The position numbers and the translations under genes were made by a program. From contig NZ_JABBYC010000005.1 of the NCBI RefSeq assembly GCF_016742955.1, positions 112,166 through 176,165 on the forward strand: a stretch of 64,000 bases of DNA. Reading direction: 5' to 3'. Below are positions 1 through 10,161 of this stretch, piece by piece. The notes beneath the pieces are model-generated. The model did no database searches. It was not told the origin of the DNA and was given only the letters and a program-made list of their open reading frames with translations. Numbering within the stretch: position 1 is the first letter of the stretch; each line of letters opens with the position of its first letter. This DNA comes from Myceligenerans indicum. Its GTDB lineage: Bacteria > Actinomycetota > Actinomycetes > Actinomycetales > Cellulomonadaceae.

Positions 1-45
1 GAGACCGCCGCGATGCCCGATGACGGCCGGACCCCGGCGCGGACG

Positions 46-51
46 TATTGT
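46..51 (+). promoter_or_regulatory. Leaderless -10 element of the Nudix gene
   Basis: TATTGT lies 7 nt before the ATG at 59 and there is no Shine-Dalgarno between them. The spacing places transcription start at or near the A of the ATG, as for many other genes here, and it is the main reason for choosing that start. Confidence 0.5.
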
Positions 52-58
52 CGTCGGC

Positions 59-682
59 ATGACCTGGCGCAGCGACCGTTCCGATCGACGTCGAGGCGGA
101 GCCGTGGCCCGTCCGCCGGCCCGGGCGGGGACCGTGAGCCCCGAGGGCGTGACGCGCTCGCTGGGTCCGGACTGGCGCAGGGCGCCGGACGGGCTCCGTG
201 AGCGCGACGCGGCTCGTGTCGTCCTGCTGGACGACGCGGGTCGCGTGCTGCTGGTCCGCGGCCACGACCTGGACCAGCCGGAGCGGTCGTGGTGGTTCAC
301 GCTGGGCGGTGGGATCGACGCGGGGGAGAGCGCCGTCGAGGCCGCGTTGCGCGAGGTCCGCGAGGAGGCCGGGCTCGCACTGGCCGCCGGGGATCTGGTC
401 GGTCCCGTGCTCACCCGCACCGGCATCTTCGACTTCTACGCGGAGACGTGCCGGCAGCACGAGGTCTTCTTCCTCGCCCACCTGCCGGGCGGGCACACCC
501 CGGACTCGTCGGGCTGGACGGAGGTGGAGCGCGAGGTGCTCGACGGCATGGCGTGGCTGACTGCCGACGAACTGCGTGCCCAGCCGCTGGAGGTGTTCCC
601 GAACGAACTGCCCGAGGTGGTCGACTCCCTCGTCACGGGCTGGGACGGCACGATCCGCCACCTCGGCGTCCAGAACGACTGA
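59..682 (+). CDS. NUDIX hydrolase
   Basis: Likely cytoplasmic hydrolase of a nucleoside diphosphate linked to another moiety; the substrate cannot be read from the sequence. The Nudix box is complete: GGIDAGE, then REVREEAG, matching GX5EX7REUXEEXGU, with the metal-binding glutamates in REVREEAG. About 50 residues before the core are Arg/Pro-rich and poorly conserved-looking. I chose ATG 59 because a TATTGT -10 sits 7 nt upstream; an upstream ATG at 20 and a GTG at 134 are alternatives. It is monocistronic, followed by about 100 nt and then the STAND-TPR pair. The family is certain, the substrate unknown. Confidence 0.85.
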   Translation: MTWRSDRSDRRRGGAVARPPARAGTVSPEGVTRSLGPDWRRAPDGLRERDAARVVLLDDAGRVLLVRGHDLDQPERSWWFTLGGGIDAGESAVEAALREVREEAGLALAAGDLVGPVLTRTGIFDFYAETCRQHEVFFLAHLPGGHTPDSSGWTEVEREVLDGMAWLTADELRAQPLEVFPNELPEVVDSLVTGWDGTIRHLGVQND

Positions 683-786
683 AACGACCGGCCTGCGGGC
701 GGCGGAAAAGTCACAAAGGTGTCTCGACCGTCCGTTCGCGCCGAGTGTCCTGGTGTTGACTGCCGGGTTGCGGTTGACTTGTCCCC

Positions 787-3441
787 GTGCTGCGTGGGCG
801 AGACGGCTGGAGCCATCGGGGGTCGGTCTCTCCGCTGCCCGGGGGCGGTCCCGTGGGCCTCCTCGAGCCCGCTCTGCGGGTGGTGCCGTTCTCCGGCCGT
901 GACACCGAGATGGCCGACCTGACCACGTGGGCGGGCGGTGCCGAGACCATCCGGGCCAGGCTGCTGACCGGGCTCGGCGGCAGCGGCAAGTCGCGCATCG
1001 CCGTGGAGCTGAGCGCGCGGCTGAGTCGTCGTCGCTGGCGGTCGGTGTGGCTCGACCCGGCGGACGAGCCGGGCGACGTGGCCGAGGCGTGCCGCGGGCC
1101 CCGTGTCCTGGTGGTCGTGGACGACGCCGCGTCGTTCCCCCGCCTGGACCACCAGCTCGGTGCCATCCGGAAGGCGGACGCCGGCCGCGTCCGGGTGCTG
1201 CTCCTCGCGCGCACGGGCCGTGAGTGGTGGACGAGGCTGCGCTGGGCGAGCCCGCTCTGGGCGGACCCGGTGACGGTCCCGACCTCCATCGTGCACATCG
1301 GGCCGCCCGCGCTGACGCCGGACCGGATGGTCCGGAACGCGGTGGCGGCCTTCGCGCCCCGCCTCGGTGTCCCGGTCCCGGACCTCGTGGTCTGTGACCT
1401 GCCGGCCGACGCGGACCCGCCGCGCTTCGGCGACGTGCACGCCGCGGCCCTGGCGGTCCTGGCCGAGCGGGACGAGGCGGAGGCCGAGGCGGTGGTCGAC
1501 GTCGCCCGAGGCCCGGCCGCGCTGCTGGACCAGGAGCGGAACCGCTGGGAGGACACGGACGCGGTCGTCGCGCGCGCCCTGCTCTGCGGCGACCGGCGCG
1601 ATCTGCCGGACCGGCTCGCCGAGCTGCACGTCGCGCGGACCCTGCAGGCCGCACCCGGCATGACGGAGGTCTGCACTGCCCGGATCACCTCCGCCGAGGC
1701 CTTCGAGGCGGCGATGTTCGCGTTCCGCCTGGACGTGGACACCCCGGCGGTGACCGGAGCGGGACGCCTGACGGCCGCCCTGCTGGAACGCGTGATACCG
1801 CAGCTGTCGGACGACCCGGCACACCTGGAAGGCGTGCTGCGGCTTTTTCCCGCGCGTCCGGCGCCCACGGGGCAGGCCTCGGACGTGGCGTCTCGGCTCG
1901 TGACCGCGCTCGCCGCGGACGACGGCCAGGACACGACCACGCTCGCCGAGGCACTCGGCGCCTGGGCCCGCGCGCTGGAGGAGACCGGCCGCTCGGACGA
2001 CGCGCTCGAACCGGCCGAGCGGGCCGAAGCGATGTGGCGGAGGATCACGGCGGCGGACCCGCTGCGCTACCGGGTCGCGCTCTGGCGTGCGATGCGCGAC
2101 CTCGCCGTCGTCTCCTTCGGGAGCGGACGCGACGAGCAGTTCGAGGCGCTCGTCGACGAGACCGTGTCCGCGTGGAGCTCCGTCCCGGAGGCGGAGGCCG
2201 TGTGGACGGACCCGGAGCTCGCCTGGGGGCTGTACTCCCTCGAACTGACCACCCGGCCCGCCGACGTGGACGCGGCACGCTGGTACCACGAGCGTGCGGT
2301 CGCGATCCTGCGCGACCTGGTGGCCCAGGATCCCGTGGCCTACGAGGAGACACTCGCCCGGGTCCAGGCCAATCTGCTGCTCCTGGTGAATCGCGGCAGG
2401 CCCGCCGAGGCACTGGACGGGTTGCGCGAGTCGGTCGCGATCAGACGGCGTCTCGCCCGTGACCGTCCCGACGCGTTCGAGCGCCACCTGGCGTACAGCC
2501 TGTCGAACCTCAGCCACGCGCTCGCCGCGCTGGGCGCCGCCGCCGAGGCGCTCGCCGCGGGGCAGGAGGCACTGGCGCTGCGCCGGCGCGCCGTGCGGAA
2601 GGCCGCGGCGTCCGGTCGGGGTGGCGCACCCAGGTTGCGGTTCGAGCTGGCCTGGTCGCTGTCCGGTGTCGGCGTCCTGCTGTCGGAGCAGGGCAGGCCG
2701 CACGAGGCGCTGTCGCTGGAGGAGGAGGCGCTGACGATCCGGCGCGAGCTCGCCCGCGAGGCTCCCGACCGCTACCGGGAGATGCTCGCGACCTCGTGCT
2801 CCAACCTCGGCGTGACCTACTCCCGGCTCGGACGGTTCGGCGACGCGCTCTGCCTGGAGCAGGAGGCCGTCGGAATCCGGCGCGAGCTGGTGCGCAACTT
2901 CTCCGCCGGCCGCCACCGGCAGCACCTCGCCCGGTCCCTGTCGAACCTGGGCGTGCGGTACTCCGACATGGGGCGCACGGAGGACGCCGTGGAGCCCACC
3001 CGCGAGGCCGTGTCCCTCATGCGGCAGGTGGTTCGTGACGACCGCCGGCAGCACCTCCCGGACCTGGCCACGGCGCTGGCCAACCTGGGCGCGACGCTCA
3101 CGGACCTGTCCCGGGCCCAGGAAGCGGTCGGGCCGCTGCACGAGGCCGTCGGGGCGTTGCGCGATCTGAGCAGGGAGTCCCCGCAGAAGCACCTGCCCGG
3201 CCTGGCATCCGCCCTGACCGCGCTCGCCGTGGCTCTGGGGGAGCAGCGCCGCTACGCTTCCGCGGCCGCGGCCGCGCGGGAGGCGGTGCGGATCCGCGAT
3301 CGGCTCGCCGCGACGGACCAGCGTCGGTTCGGCGACGATCTTGCGCGGTCGGTGCGTGTGCTTGCGGGCATCGAGGCGTTGTTGCCGCAGCGTGGATCGC
3401 GCAACGGTCACTACATCGCTGCGCGATCGGAGCGTGTATGA
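787..3441 (+). CDS. STAND-like P-loop NTPase with C-terminal TPR repeats (copy 1)
   Basis: Large (884-aa) soluble protein of unknown role. An N-terminal P-loop module has Walker A GLGGSGKS near residues 62-69 and Walker B VLVVVDDA with Asp112-Asp113, followed by a conserved TGREWW..LRWA segment that resembles the sensor region of actinobacterial STAND NTPases. From about residue 380 to the end there are repeated TPR-like helices (motifs such as SNLSHALAALG, SNLGVTYSRLG, ANLGATLTDLS). No N-terminal effector domain (nuclease, TIR, protease) is visible. The start is uncertain: GTG 787 has no clear Shine-Dalgarno, and GTG 853 is an alternative just before the conserved [11 protein letters not shown] segment. 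It overlaps the next, paralogous gene by ATGA. STAND proteins often act as switches in signalling or defence; that is inference here. Confidence 0.75.
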   Translation: MLRGRDGWSHRGSVSPLPGGGPVGLLEPALRVVPFSGRDTEMADLTTWAGGAETIRARLLTGLGGSGKSRIAVELSARLSRRRWRSVWLDPADEPGDVAEACRGPRVLVVVDDAASFPRLDHQLGAIRKADAGRVRVLLLARTGREWWTRLRWASPLWADPVTVPTSIVHIGPPALTPDRMVRNAVAAFAPRLGVPVPDLVVCDLPADADPPRFGDVHAAALAVLAERDEAEAEAVVDVARGPAALLDQERNRWEDTDAVVARALLCGDRRDLPDRLAELHVARTLQAAPGMTEVCTARITSAEAFEAAMFAFRLDVDTPAVTGAGRLTAALLERVIPQLSDDPAHLEGVLRLFPARPAPTGQASDVASRLVTALAADDGQDTTTLAEALGAWARALEETGRSDDALEPAERAEAMWRRITAADPLRYRVALWRAMRDLAVVSFGSGRDEQFEALVDETVSAWSSVPEAEAVWTDPELAWGLYSLELTTRPADVDAARWYHERAVAILRDLVAQDPVAYEETLARVQANLLLLVNRGRPAEALDGLRESVAIRRRLARDRPDAFERHLAYSLSNLSHALAALGAAAEALAAGQEALALRRRAVRKAAASGRGGAPRLRFELAWSLSGVGVLLSEQGRPHEALSLEEEALTIRRELAREAPDRYREMLATSCSNLGVTYSRLGRFGDALCLEQEAVGIRRELVRNFSAGRHRQHLARSLSNLGVRYSDMGRTEDAVEPTREAVSLMRQVVRDDRRQHLPDLATALANLGATLTDLSRAQEAVGPLHEAVGALRDLSRESPQKHLPGLASALTALAVALGEQRRYASAAAAAREAVRIRDRLAATDQRRFGDDLARSVRVLAGIEALLPQRGSRNGHYIAARSERV

Positions 3442-5996
3442 GTTTGAATATGCCTATGTGGCGTCCCCCTCAACCCGACAGCCGCCTGCGCGCCTCGCGC
3501 GCGCACGTCTCCGCAGCCGGGCTGTTGGATCCGGCGCTTCGGGTCGTTCCGTTCACGGGCCGCGACGAGGAACTCGACGAGCTGCACACCTGGTGCCGGG
3601 AACGTCCCCGGGTGCAGGTCCGCTTCGTCACGGGGACGGGCGGCGTCGGGAAGTCCCGCCTCGCGCTGGAACTCGCCGCGCGGATGCGGCGACGGGGCTG
3701 GACGTGCGTGTGGCCCGAGCCGGACGACTCGCCGGACGAGGTCGCGGCCGCCTGCCGTGGCGGGCGGGTGCTGGTCGTGGTGGACGACGCCGCCGCTCAC
3801 CCACGGCTCGCGGAGCAGCTCGGCGCGCTGAGGAACGCCGGGGACAGCCGGCTGCGCGTGATCCTGCTGGGCCGCACGGGGCGCGAATGGTGGTCCAGGC
3901 TGCGCTGGGCCTGCGACCTGTGGTCCGGCGCCGAGGCGGTGCCGACCTCACAGGTGCATCTCGCGCCGCCCCGTGTGCCCGCGACCACGATGGCATCGGT
4001 CGCGCGCCGCGCGTTCGCCCGGCGTGTGGCAGTCCGGCACAAGGCGGCCGGGACGTCGCCCGCCGTTCCCGAGGTGCGTGAGGGTCCCGAGCCGGCACCG
4101 GTCCTCGACATCCATGCGGCGGTCCTGGCAACACTCCTCCGAGGCGGTGTCGCCGACGTCTCACGTGGGGTCGGAGCACTGCTCGACCTGGAGCGAGAGA
4201 GCTGGTCCGCGCCCGACGAGGACGTCGCGGGAGCACTGCTGCGCGGCCAGGAACCCGGCGTCGGCCACGCGAGCACGAGCGCTTCCCGCGCCAGGTCCCC
4301 AGGCCGGCCGCGCCCGTCGCCGATGAGCGGTCCCGGGGGTCTGCCGAACCGGCTCGCCGAGCTCCACGTCGCGCGGACCCTGGCCGCGGACCCCGCGCGC
4401 GTGCGGGCGTGCACGGCCGGACTGGATGTGCCTCAGGCGTTCCGGGTCGCGCTGTTCGCCCTCCGGATCGACGTGGACGACCCGGGCGTGCCCGAGGCCG
4501 CACCGCTGGCGACCGTGCTGCTGGAACGGGTGGCGTCCGCGCTGCCCGACGAACCGGAGGCCCTCGCCCAGGTGCTGCGCCTGTTCGGCCGTCGGCCGCT
4601 GCCGCGCGACGTGGCGGTGGGGCTCGCGCAGCGCCTGGCCGCCGTCGTCGGCGAGTACCGGCCCGGAGGGCCGTTCCCCACGCCGGAACAGGCGGACGCC
4701 ACCGCGACCCTCGCGCGGGCCCTCGGAGCCCCGGAGACGTACGACGACGTTCCGCCGTCGGCGCAGGCTGCCGTCGCCGCCTGGTGCGAGCTGGCCCGTG
4801 AGGCGCCGGACCGGTATCGAACACCGCTGCTGGAGGCCAGGACCGTGACGGCGGGTGTGCTGTTCGGCAAGGGCCGGTACAGCGAGTCGCTGCAGCTGTC
4901 GGACGAGGTTGCCGCGGCATGCCGGGCCGCCTCCGCCGAGGAGCGGGTGTGGACGGACCCGATGCTGGCGAACGCCCTGAACGGGATGGCCGTCACCTAC
5001 GACTTCCTGGGACGCCCGGAACAGGTCGAGGTGTGCCACACGGCGTCCGTGGCCACCTTGCGGCGGCTCGTGACCAGAGACCCTGCGGCCCACGAAGCCG
5101 GTCTCGCGCTCGTGCTGGCGAACACCGTGGGGCAGGTCGAGCTCGGGAGGGCGGCGGACGTCATCGACGGGCTGCGCGAGTCCGTGGAGATCCGTCGGCG
5201 CCTCACGCTGCGGCGGCCCGGCGAGCACGAGCAGTACCTGGCCTTCGCGTTGTCGAACCTCAGCGACGCCGCCGCACAGCTCGACCGGCCGGCCGAGGCG
5301 GTCGCCGCCGCCCGTGAGGCGCTGGCGATCCGGCGCCGGTTCGCCCTGCAGGATCCCGTCGGGATGCGCTGGCTGGTCGCGTGGTCACTGGCCGGTCTCG
5401 GGGCGCTGCTGTCGGACCAGGGACGCGCCGCCGAGGCCGCCGGGCTGGAGGAGGAGTCCGTCCGGATCCGTCGTGACCTGGCCGGCGAGACCCCTCAGCG
5501 ATACCGCGACATGCTCGCGACGTCGTGTTCGAACCTCGCACTCACCTACGGGCGCCTCGGCCGGTTCGCCGAGGCGCTGCCCCTGGAGGAGGAGGCCGTC
5601 GGTATCCGGCGTGAGCTCGCGGGGCGGGTCCCCGGCCGCTACGAGGAGGAGCTGGCCCGCTCCCTGTCGCGCCTCGGAGTCCGGCTGACGGAGGTGGGGC
5701 GGCCCCTCGACGCGGTCGCCCCGGCCACGGAGGCGGTGAGCATGCTGCGCGACCTCGCGCGCTCCAAGCGACCGCACCATCAGGACGGCCTCGCGGTCGC
5801 GTTGACGAACCTCGCCACCGTGCTGCGCAGCCTGGGCCGCGCGGAGGCCGCCACCGCCGCCGTGCGCGAGGCGTTCGCGCTGCGCGACGAGAACGTCGAG
5901 CTCGTCGCGCAGGAGCGAGGGCTGCGCGGGTCGCCGGCCCGGGCCATGGACGTGCTCGTGGACATCGAGGAGGGCGGGGCGTCGACGTCGTCGTAG
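3438..5996 (+). CDS. STAND-like P-loop NTPase with C-terminal TPR repeats (copy 2)
   Basis: Paralogue of the preceding protein (852 aa), with the same architecture and colinear motifs: [15 protein letters not shown], Walker A GTGGVGKS at residues 66-73, [20 protein letters not shown], then [11 protein letters not shown] and TPR repeats to the C-terminus. It differs by an extra Ser/Arg/Pro-rich stretch of about 27 residues just before [11 protein letters not shown]. The ATG overlaps the stop of copy 1 by 4 nt (ATGA), so the two are translationally coupled and probably made in fixed ratio. Two non-identical STAND-TPR proteins in one operon suggest a hetero-complex or a sensor/partner pair. No effector domain, transmembrane segment or signal peptide is visible. 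Confidence 0.75.
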   Translation: MSLNMPMWRPPQPDSRLRASRAHVSAAGLLDPALRVVPFTGRDEELDELHTWCRERPRVQVRFVTGTGGVGKSRLALELAARMRRRGWTCVWPEPDDSPDEVAAACRGGRVLVVVDDAAAHPRLAEQLGALRNAGDSRLRVILLGRTGREWWSRLRWACDLWSGAEAVPTSQVHLAPPRVPATTMASVARRAFARRVAVRHKAAGTSPAVPEVREGPEPAPVLDIHAAVLATLLRGGVADVSRGVGALLDLERESWSAPDEDVAGALLRGQEPGVGHASTSASRARSPGRPRPSPMSGPGGLPNRLAELHVARTLAADPARVRACTAGLDVPQAFRVALFALRIDVDDPGVPEAAPLATVLLERVASALPDEPEALAQVLRLFGRRPLPRDVAVGLAQRLAAVVGEYRPGGPFPTPEQADATATLARALGAPETYDDVPPSAQAAVAAWCELAREAPDRYRTPLLEARTVTAGVLFGKGRYSESLQLSDEVAAACRAASAEERVWTDPMLANALNGMAVTYDFLGRPEQVEVCHTASVATLRRLVTRDPAAHEAGLALVLANTVGQVELGRAADVIDGLRESVEIRRRLTLRRPGEHEQYLAFALSNLSDAAAQLDRPAEAVAAAREALAIRRRFALQDPVGMRWLVAWSLAGLGALLSDQGRAAEAAGLEEESVRIRRDLAGETPQRYRDMLATSCSNLALTYGRLGRFAEALPLEEEAVGIRRELAGRVPGRYEEELARSLSRLGVRLTEVGRPLDAVAPATEAVSMLRDLARSKRPHHQDGLAVALTNLATVLRSLGRAEAATAAVREAFALRDENVELVAQERGLRGSPARAMDVLVDIEEGGASTSS

Positions 5997-6016
5997 GTCG
6001 TGGGCCGGGATCGGCA

Positions 6017-6022
6017 TAGGAT
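6017..6022 (+). promoter_or_regulatory. Leaderless -10 element of pdxT
   Basis: TAGGAT ends 8 nt before the GTG start at 6031, with no ribosome binding site between. The same hexamer class and spacing recur at apt. Confidence 0.6.
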
Positions 6023-6030
6023 CGACTCCC

Positions 6031-6678
6031 GTGACACGCACTCTCACCGTCGGAGTCCTCGCCCTGCAGGGCGACGTCCGAGAACACGCCGCAGCGCTGG
6101 AGGCCGTGGGTACCCGCGCGGTCCCGGTGCGCCGCATCTCCGAGCTGGAGGCGGTCGACGGCCTGGTCGTCCCGGGCGGGGAGTCCACCACCATCGACAA
6201 GCTGCTGCACGTGTTCGGCCTGGTCGATCCACTGCGCGCGATGATCAAGGAGGGGCTGCCCGTCTACGGCTCGTGCGCGGGCATGATCCTGCTCGCGGAT
6301 CGCATCACCGGCGGAACCGCGGACCAGCAGACGCTCGGCGGGATGGACGTCGTCGTGCGGCGCAACGCCTTCGGCCGGCAGGTCGACTCGTTCGAGACCG
6401 ACCTGGAGATGGCCGGGCTCCCCGGAGGCCCCGTGCGCACCGCGTTCATCCGCGCCCCCTGGATCGAGGAGGCCGGCGACGACGTCGAGGTGCTCGCCCG
6501 CATCCCCGCCACCGACACGTCGGGCCGTGAGGTGGCCGCCGCCGGTAAGATCGTCGCAGCACGGCAGGGCCCACTGCTCGCCACCGCCTTCCACCCGGAG
6601 ATCACGGGAGACGCGCGCGTGCACGGTCTGTTCGCCCGCATCATCGCCGGTGACGACGAAGGGCGCAGCGCAGGGTGA
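6031..6678 (+). CDS. pdxT: Pyridoxal 5'-phosphate synthase glutaminase subunit PdxT
   Basis: Class I glutamine amidotransferase that feeds ammonia to PdxS for de novo vitamin B6 synthesis. Triad elements are visible: nucleophile Cys82 in YGSCAGM and His188/Glu190 in AFHPE, plus the PGGEST substrate loop. At 215 aa the length is slightly above the roughly 190-200 aa usual for the family, mostly near the C-terminus. The start is GTG with a leaderless-type TAGGAT upstream. The PdxS partner is not in this window; in related actinobacteria it usually lies a few genes upstream, so it may lie just left of position 1, with the STAND-TPR pair in the interval. yebC follows after 84 nt. Confidence 0.95.
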   Translation: MTRTLTVGVLALQGDVREHAAALEAVGTRAVPVRRISELEAVDGLVVPGGESTTIDKLLHVFGLVDPLRAMIKEGLPVYGSCAGMILLADRITGGTADQQTLGGMDVVVRRNAFGRQVDSFETDLEMAGLPGGPVRTAFIRAPWIEEAGDDVEVLARIPATDTSGREVAAAGKIVAARQGPLLATAFHPEITGDARVHGLFARIIAGDDEGRSAG

Positions 6679-6762
6679 GGGCCGAGGAACGAGGCACTCG
6701 TCCGGAGCGGAGTCCGAGAAGTCACCGCGCTCCATCAGATTCGCGAAGGAGTTAACAGGTAC

Positions 6763-7524
6763 ATGTCAGGTCACTCCAAGTGGGCCACGACCAAGCACAA
6801 GAAGGCGGCGATCGACGCCAAGCGCGGCAAGCTCTTCGCGAAGCTCATCAAGAACATCGAGGTCGCGGCCCGCACCGGCGGCGGTGACCCCGCCGGCAAC
6901 CCGACGCTGTTCGACGCCATCCAGAAGGCGAAGAAGTCCTCGGTCCCCAACGACAACATCGATCGTGCGGTCAAGCGCGGCTCCGGCGAGGGCGCCGACG
7001 CCGTCGACTACCAGACGATCATGTACGAGGGCTACGGCAACAACGGCATCGCCGTGCTGGTCGAGTGCCTCACCGACAACAAGAACCGCGCCGCGGCCGA
7101 GGTCCGCACCGCGTTCAACCGCAACGGCGGCTCGCTCGCCGACCCGGGCTCGGTCTCGTACCTGTTCTCGCGCAAGGGCCTGGTCGTCGTGCCCAAGTCC
7201 GACGGCGTGGGCGAGGACGAGGTCATGATGGCCGCCCTGGACGCCGGTGCCGAGGAGGTCACGGATCTGGGCGAGGTCATCGAGGTCATGTCCGAGGCCA
7301 CCGACCTGGTCCCGGTCCGCAAGGCCATCCAGGACGCCGGCATCGACTACGACTCCGCGGACATCGTGTTCCACCCGTCCATGCAGGTGGAGGTCGACGT
7401 CGACGGCGCCAAGAAGATCACCCGCCTCATCGACGCCCTCGAGGACAGCGACGACGTGCAGAACGTCTACGCCAACTTCGACGCGAGCGACGAGGTCATG
7501 GAGGCGCTCGACGCCGAGGAGTGA
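6763..7524 (+). CDS. yebC: YebC/PmpR family protein
   Basis: Widely conserved 253-aa protein described in other bacteria as a transcriptional regulator and, more recently, as a factor that relieves ribosome stalling. It opens with the hallmark [14 protein letters not shown] and carries the expected acidic C-terminal domain ending ALDAEE. A good Shine-Dalgarno (GAAGGAG) precedes the ATG. Its position directly upstream of ruvC-ruvA-ruvB is the standard actinobacterial arrangement. A strong hairpin separates it from ruvC. Confidence 0.95.
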   Translation: MSGHSKWATTKHKKAAIDAKRGKLFAKLIKNIEVAARTGGGDPAGNPTLFDAIQKAKKSSVPNDNIDRAVKRGSGEGADAVDYQTIMYEGYGNNGIAVLVECLTDNKNRAAAEVRTAFNRNGGSLADPGSVSYLFSRKGLVVVPKSDGVGEDEVMMAALDAGAEEVTDLGEVIEVMSEATDLVPVRKAIQDAGIDYDSADIVFHPSMQVEVDVDGAKKITRLIDALEDSDDVQNVYANFDASDEVMEALDAEE

Positions 7525-7547
7525 CACCCCCGCGCGGGCCGAGCGGA

Positions 7548-7579
7548 ACGTCCCCGCCCTCGTGAGAGGGTGGGGACGT
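7548..7579 (+). promoter_or_regulatory. Long hairpin covering the ruvC ribosome-binding site and start codon
   Basis: The left arm ACGTCCCCGCCCTC and right arm GAGGGTGGGGACGT pair over 14 bp with one G-U wobble, closed by a GUGA tetraloop (GNRA class) at 7562-7565. The right arm contains the only purine-rich ribosome-binding stretch of ruvC and runs into the GU of its GTG start. It could be a yebC terminator, a translational block on ruvC, or both; there is no U-tract. Confidence 0.6.
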
Positions 7580-8138
7580 GCGCGTTCTCGGAGTGGATCC
7601 CGGCCTGACCAGGTGCGGCGTCGGAGTCGTGGACTCCCTGCCCGGACGCCGGGCACGCATGGCCGGAGTCGGCGTCATCCGGTCCGACGCCGACCTGTCC
7701 GTCGACCTGCGCCTCCTGCGGATCGCCGAGGGGCTCGACGAGTGGATCGAGGCACACGCACCCGACGTCGTCGCGGTCGAGCGGGTCTTCGCCCAGCACA
7801 ACGTCGCCTCGGTGACCGGAACGGCCCAGGCCGCCGGCCTCGCGATGGTCGCCGCCGCCCGCCGCGGCATCCCGGTGGCCCTGCACACGCCGAGCGAGGT
7901 CAAGGCCGCGGTGACCGGCTCCGGCCGCGCCGACAAGGCCCAGGTCACAAAGATGATCAGCCGCATCCTGCGACTCGACACCCCGCCGAAGCCCGCCGAC
8001 GCCGCCGACGCGCTGGCGCTCGCGGTCTGCCACCTGTGGCGCCCTGCGGGCGCGTTGCAGGGCGGGGAGCGGCACGAGCTGACCGCCGCTCAGCGGGCCT
8101 GGGCCGCCGCGGAGGCCGTCGCACGGCGCAAGGGCTGA
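7578..8138 (+). CDS. ruvC: Crossover junction endodeoxyribonuclease RuvC
   Basis: Holliday junction resolvase (186 aa) that cleaves the RuvAB-migrated four-way junction by paired symmetric nicks. The RNase H-like fold shows its acidic residues: Asp7 in VLGVDPG, Glu in [10 protein letters not shown], and the C-terminal [12 protein letters not shown] cluster. The GTG start is fixed by conservation of the first residues and sits at the base of a hairpin that would mask it. ruvA lies 216 nt downstream with its own promoter-like element, so ruvC may be expressed separately from ruvAB. I found no SOS box upstream. Confidence 0.95.
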   Translation: MRVLGVDPGLTRCGVGVVDSLPGRRARMAGVGVIRSDADLSVDLRLLRIAEGLDEWIEAHAPDVVAVERVFAQHNVASVTGTAQAAGLAMVAAARRGIPVALHTPSEVKAAVTGSGRADKAQVTKMISRILRLDTPPKPADAADALALAVCHLWRPAGALQGGERHELTAAQRAWAAAEAVARRKG

Positions 8139-8251
8139 ACCGCCTTCCCGGCGCCCCGTGCGTTCAGGGTTCTCCCGTGCGGTGGCCGCCGTCCCCTGGT
8201 GACCTCGTCCCGCTCCTGCGCGTCGCCTCTCACGGGTGCCGGACGCCGCGT

Positions 8252-8257
8252 TAGGAT
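8252..8257 (+). promoter_or_regulatory. Putative -10 of the ruvA-ruvB operon
   Basis: TAGGAT about 97 nt upstream of ruvA, in the 216-nt gap after ruvC. It implies a 5' leader of roughly 90 nt. No SOS-type CGAAC-N4-GTTCG motif is present nearby. Confidence 0.4.
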
Positions 8258-8354
8258 CGCACGGACGTTCGAGAACCGCCGGGTCCGGCGACCCTGGCCG
8301 GAGCCTCGTGAACACCGATGTCGTGAACACCGCAGCCGCCAGAAGGAGTGCCCC

Positions 8355-8996
8355 ATGATCGCCTCGCTGACGGGAACCGTGCAGCATGTGACGCTCGACC
8401 GGGTCGTGGTCGACGTCGGTGGTGTCGGCTACCTGGTGCACGCGACGCCGGGAACGCTCGCCGGGATGCGCGTGGGCGAGCAGGCGCAGGTGGCGACCAG
8501 CATGGTGGTGCGCGAGGACTCGATGACGCTGTACGGCTTCGCCGACGCCGACGAGCGCGACGTCTTCGAGATCGTCCAGACGGTCAGCGGCGTGGGCCCG
8601 CGCCTGGCGCTCGCGATGCTGGCCGTGTACCCGCCCGAGGGCTTGCGGCGGGCCGTGGCGGCCGAGGACACCGCGGCACTCACGCGCGTGCCGGGCATCG
8701 GCAAGAAGGGCGCGCAGCGCATCCTGCTGGAGCTCGGGGACCGGCTCGGACCGCCGTCAGGCGTCGTCGAACCCGTGCCCGACGGCGGTCCGGGGTCTGC
8801 CGGCATGCCCGTGGGCGATGCCGGGACCGGGAAGGTCGTCGAGGCGCTCACCGGTCTGGGCTGGCCCGACAAGGCGGCGCAGGACGCGGTCGCGAAGGTG
8901 CTCGCCGAGGCCGGGGCCGATGCCGTCGCGCCGGCGGACGTGGCCACCACGCTGCGTGCGGCGCTGCGCGTGCTGGGAGGTGCTGCTCGTGGCTGA
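8355..8996 (+). CDS. ruvA: Holliday junction branch migration protein RuvA
   Basis: Tetrameric protein (213 aa) that binds the Holliday junction and loads RuvB rings. It starts [10 protein letters not shown], shows the OB-fold [10 protein letters not shown], and has the paired helix-hairpin-helix motifs VSGVGPRLA and [12 protein letters not shown], then a linker and the C-terminal RuvB-binding domain. ATG 8355 is chosen for the AGAAGGAG ribosome site 6 nt upstream and the family N-terminus. The stop overlaps the ruvB start by 8 nt, so the two are translationally coupled. Confidence 0.95.
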   Translation: MIASLTGTVQHVTLDRVVVDVGGVGYLVHATPGTLAGMRVGEQAQVATSMVVREDSMTLYGFADADERDVFEIVQTVSGVGPRLALAMLAVYPPEGLRRAVAAEDTAALTRVPGIGKKGAQRILLELGDRLGPPSGVVEPVPDGGPGSAGMPVGDAGTGKVVEALTGLGWPDKAAQDAVAKVLAEAGADAVAPADVATTLRAALRVLGGAARG

Positions 8997-10119
8997 GGAC
9001 TTCGTGGAAGGCCTGGCCGGCGGATCGGGCGCGCCCGTCGGCGACTCCGGCGTCACCCGTCTGGTCGGTACGGCGTCCGACGACGTCGAACGGGCGGCGG
9101 AGGCGGCGCTGCGGCCCAAGCGGCTGGAGGAGTTCGTGGGCCAGCCCGTGGTGCGCGAGCAACTCTCGCTCATGCTCAGGGCGGCCGTCGCGCGGGGGAG
9201 CGCACCGGACCACGTCCTGCTGTCCGGGCCGCCCGGTCTGGGCAAGACGACGCTGGCGATGATCATCGCGGCCGAGATCGGCTCCAACCTGCGCATCACG
9301 TCGGGCCCGGCCATCCAGCACGCGGGAGACCTCGCGGCCGTGCTCTCCTCCCTGGAGGAGGGCGAGGTGCTGTTCATCGACGAGATCCATCGCCTCGCGC
9401 GCCCGGCCGAGGAGCTGCTGTACTCCGCGATGGAGGACTTCCGGGTCGACATCGTGGTCGGCAAGGGGCCGGGGGCGTCGGCGATCCCGCTGGCACTGCC
9501 ACCGTTCACCGTGGTCGGGGCCACGACGCGCTCCGGGCTGCTGCCCGCGCCGCTGCGGGACCGCTTCGGGTTCACCGGGCACATGGACTTCTACTCGGCG
9601 GTCGAGCTGGAGCAGGTCATCCTGCGCTCGTCGAGGCTGCTGGGGACCGACGTCGGCCACGAGGCCGCCGCGGAGATCGCAGGGCGGTCGCGCGGCACTC
9701 CCCGTGTGGCGAACCGGCTGCTGCGCCGGGTGCGGGACTGGGCGCAGGTGCGCGGCGACGGGACGCTTGACCTGCACGCGGCCGAGTCCGCACTCCGTGT
9801 TTACGAGGTCGACGCGATCGGGCTGGACCGGCTGGACCGGTCGGTGCTGACGGCGCTGTGCACGCGGTTCGGCGGAGGCCCGGTCGGCCTCACCACGCTC
9901 GCGGCGACCGTCGGCGAGGAGTCGGACACGGTCGAGACGGTCGCCGAGCCGTACCTGGTGCGGGAGGGGCTGGTGGCCCGCACGCCTCGTGGCCGGGTGG
10001 CCACGCTCGCGGCCTGGGAGCACCTCGGCCTCACGCCACCGCAGGACCAGGGAGCCTCCCGCCAAGGAGGCAGCACGACGTCCACAGGGGCGACGACGGG
10101 CACGCTGTTCGGCGCATAG
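8989..10119 (+). CDS. ruvB: Holliday junction branch migration ATPase RuvB
   Basis: AAA+ motor (376 aa) that drives branch migration with RuvA. Walker [10 protein letters not shown], Walker [10 protein letters not shown], sensor 1 GATTRSGLL, the arginine finger region LRDRFGF, and a C-terminal winged helix ending [13 protein letters not shown] are all present. The GTG start lies inside the end of ruvA, with GGAGG at 8976-8980 as ribosome site. The N-terminus carries about 20 extra residues, common in actinobacterial RuvB. A TAGACT hexamer overlaps its stop codon and may serve yajC. Confidence 0.95.
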   Translation: MAEDFVEGLAGGSGAPVGDSGVTRLVGTASDDVERAAEAALRPKRLEEFVGQPVVREQLSLMLRAAVARGSAPDHVLLSGPPGLGKTTLAMIIAAEIGSNLRITSGPAIQHAGDLAAVLSSLEEGEVLFIDEIHRLARPAEELLYSAMEDFRVDIVVGKGPGASAIPLALPPFTVVGATTRSGLLPAPLRDRFGFTGHMDFYSAVELEQVILRSSRLLGTDVGHEAAAEIAGRSRGTPRVANRLLRRVRDWAQVRGDGTLDLHAAESALRVYEVDAIGLDRLDRSVLTALCTRFGGGPVGLTTLAATVGEESDTVETVAEPYLVREGLVARTPRGRVATLAAWEHLGLTPPQDQGASRQGGSTTSTGATTGTLFGA

Positions 10120-10161
10120 ACTGGTCCGGCACCCCATACACCCGAACTTGACTGGATCATC

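Noticed and set aside
436..3411. 991-codon open frame on the reverse strand
   Set aside because: Antisense to the first STAND-TPR gene; GC-rich codon bias keeps the complementary frame open. The translation is Arg/Gly/Pro/Gln-rich without domains.
8300..8354. Second SOS box upstream of ruvA
   Set aside because: TTCGAGAA near 8268 is palindromic but has the half-sites in the wrong orientation and spacing for CGAAC-N4-GTTCG.
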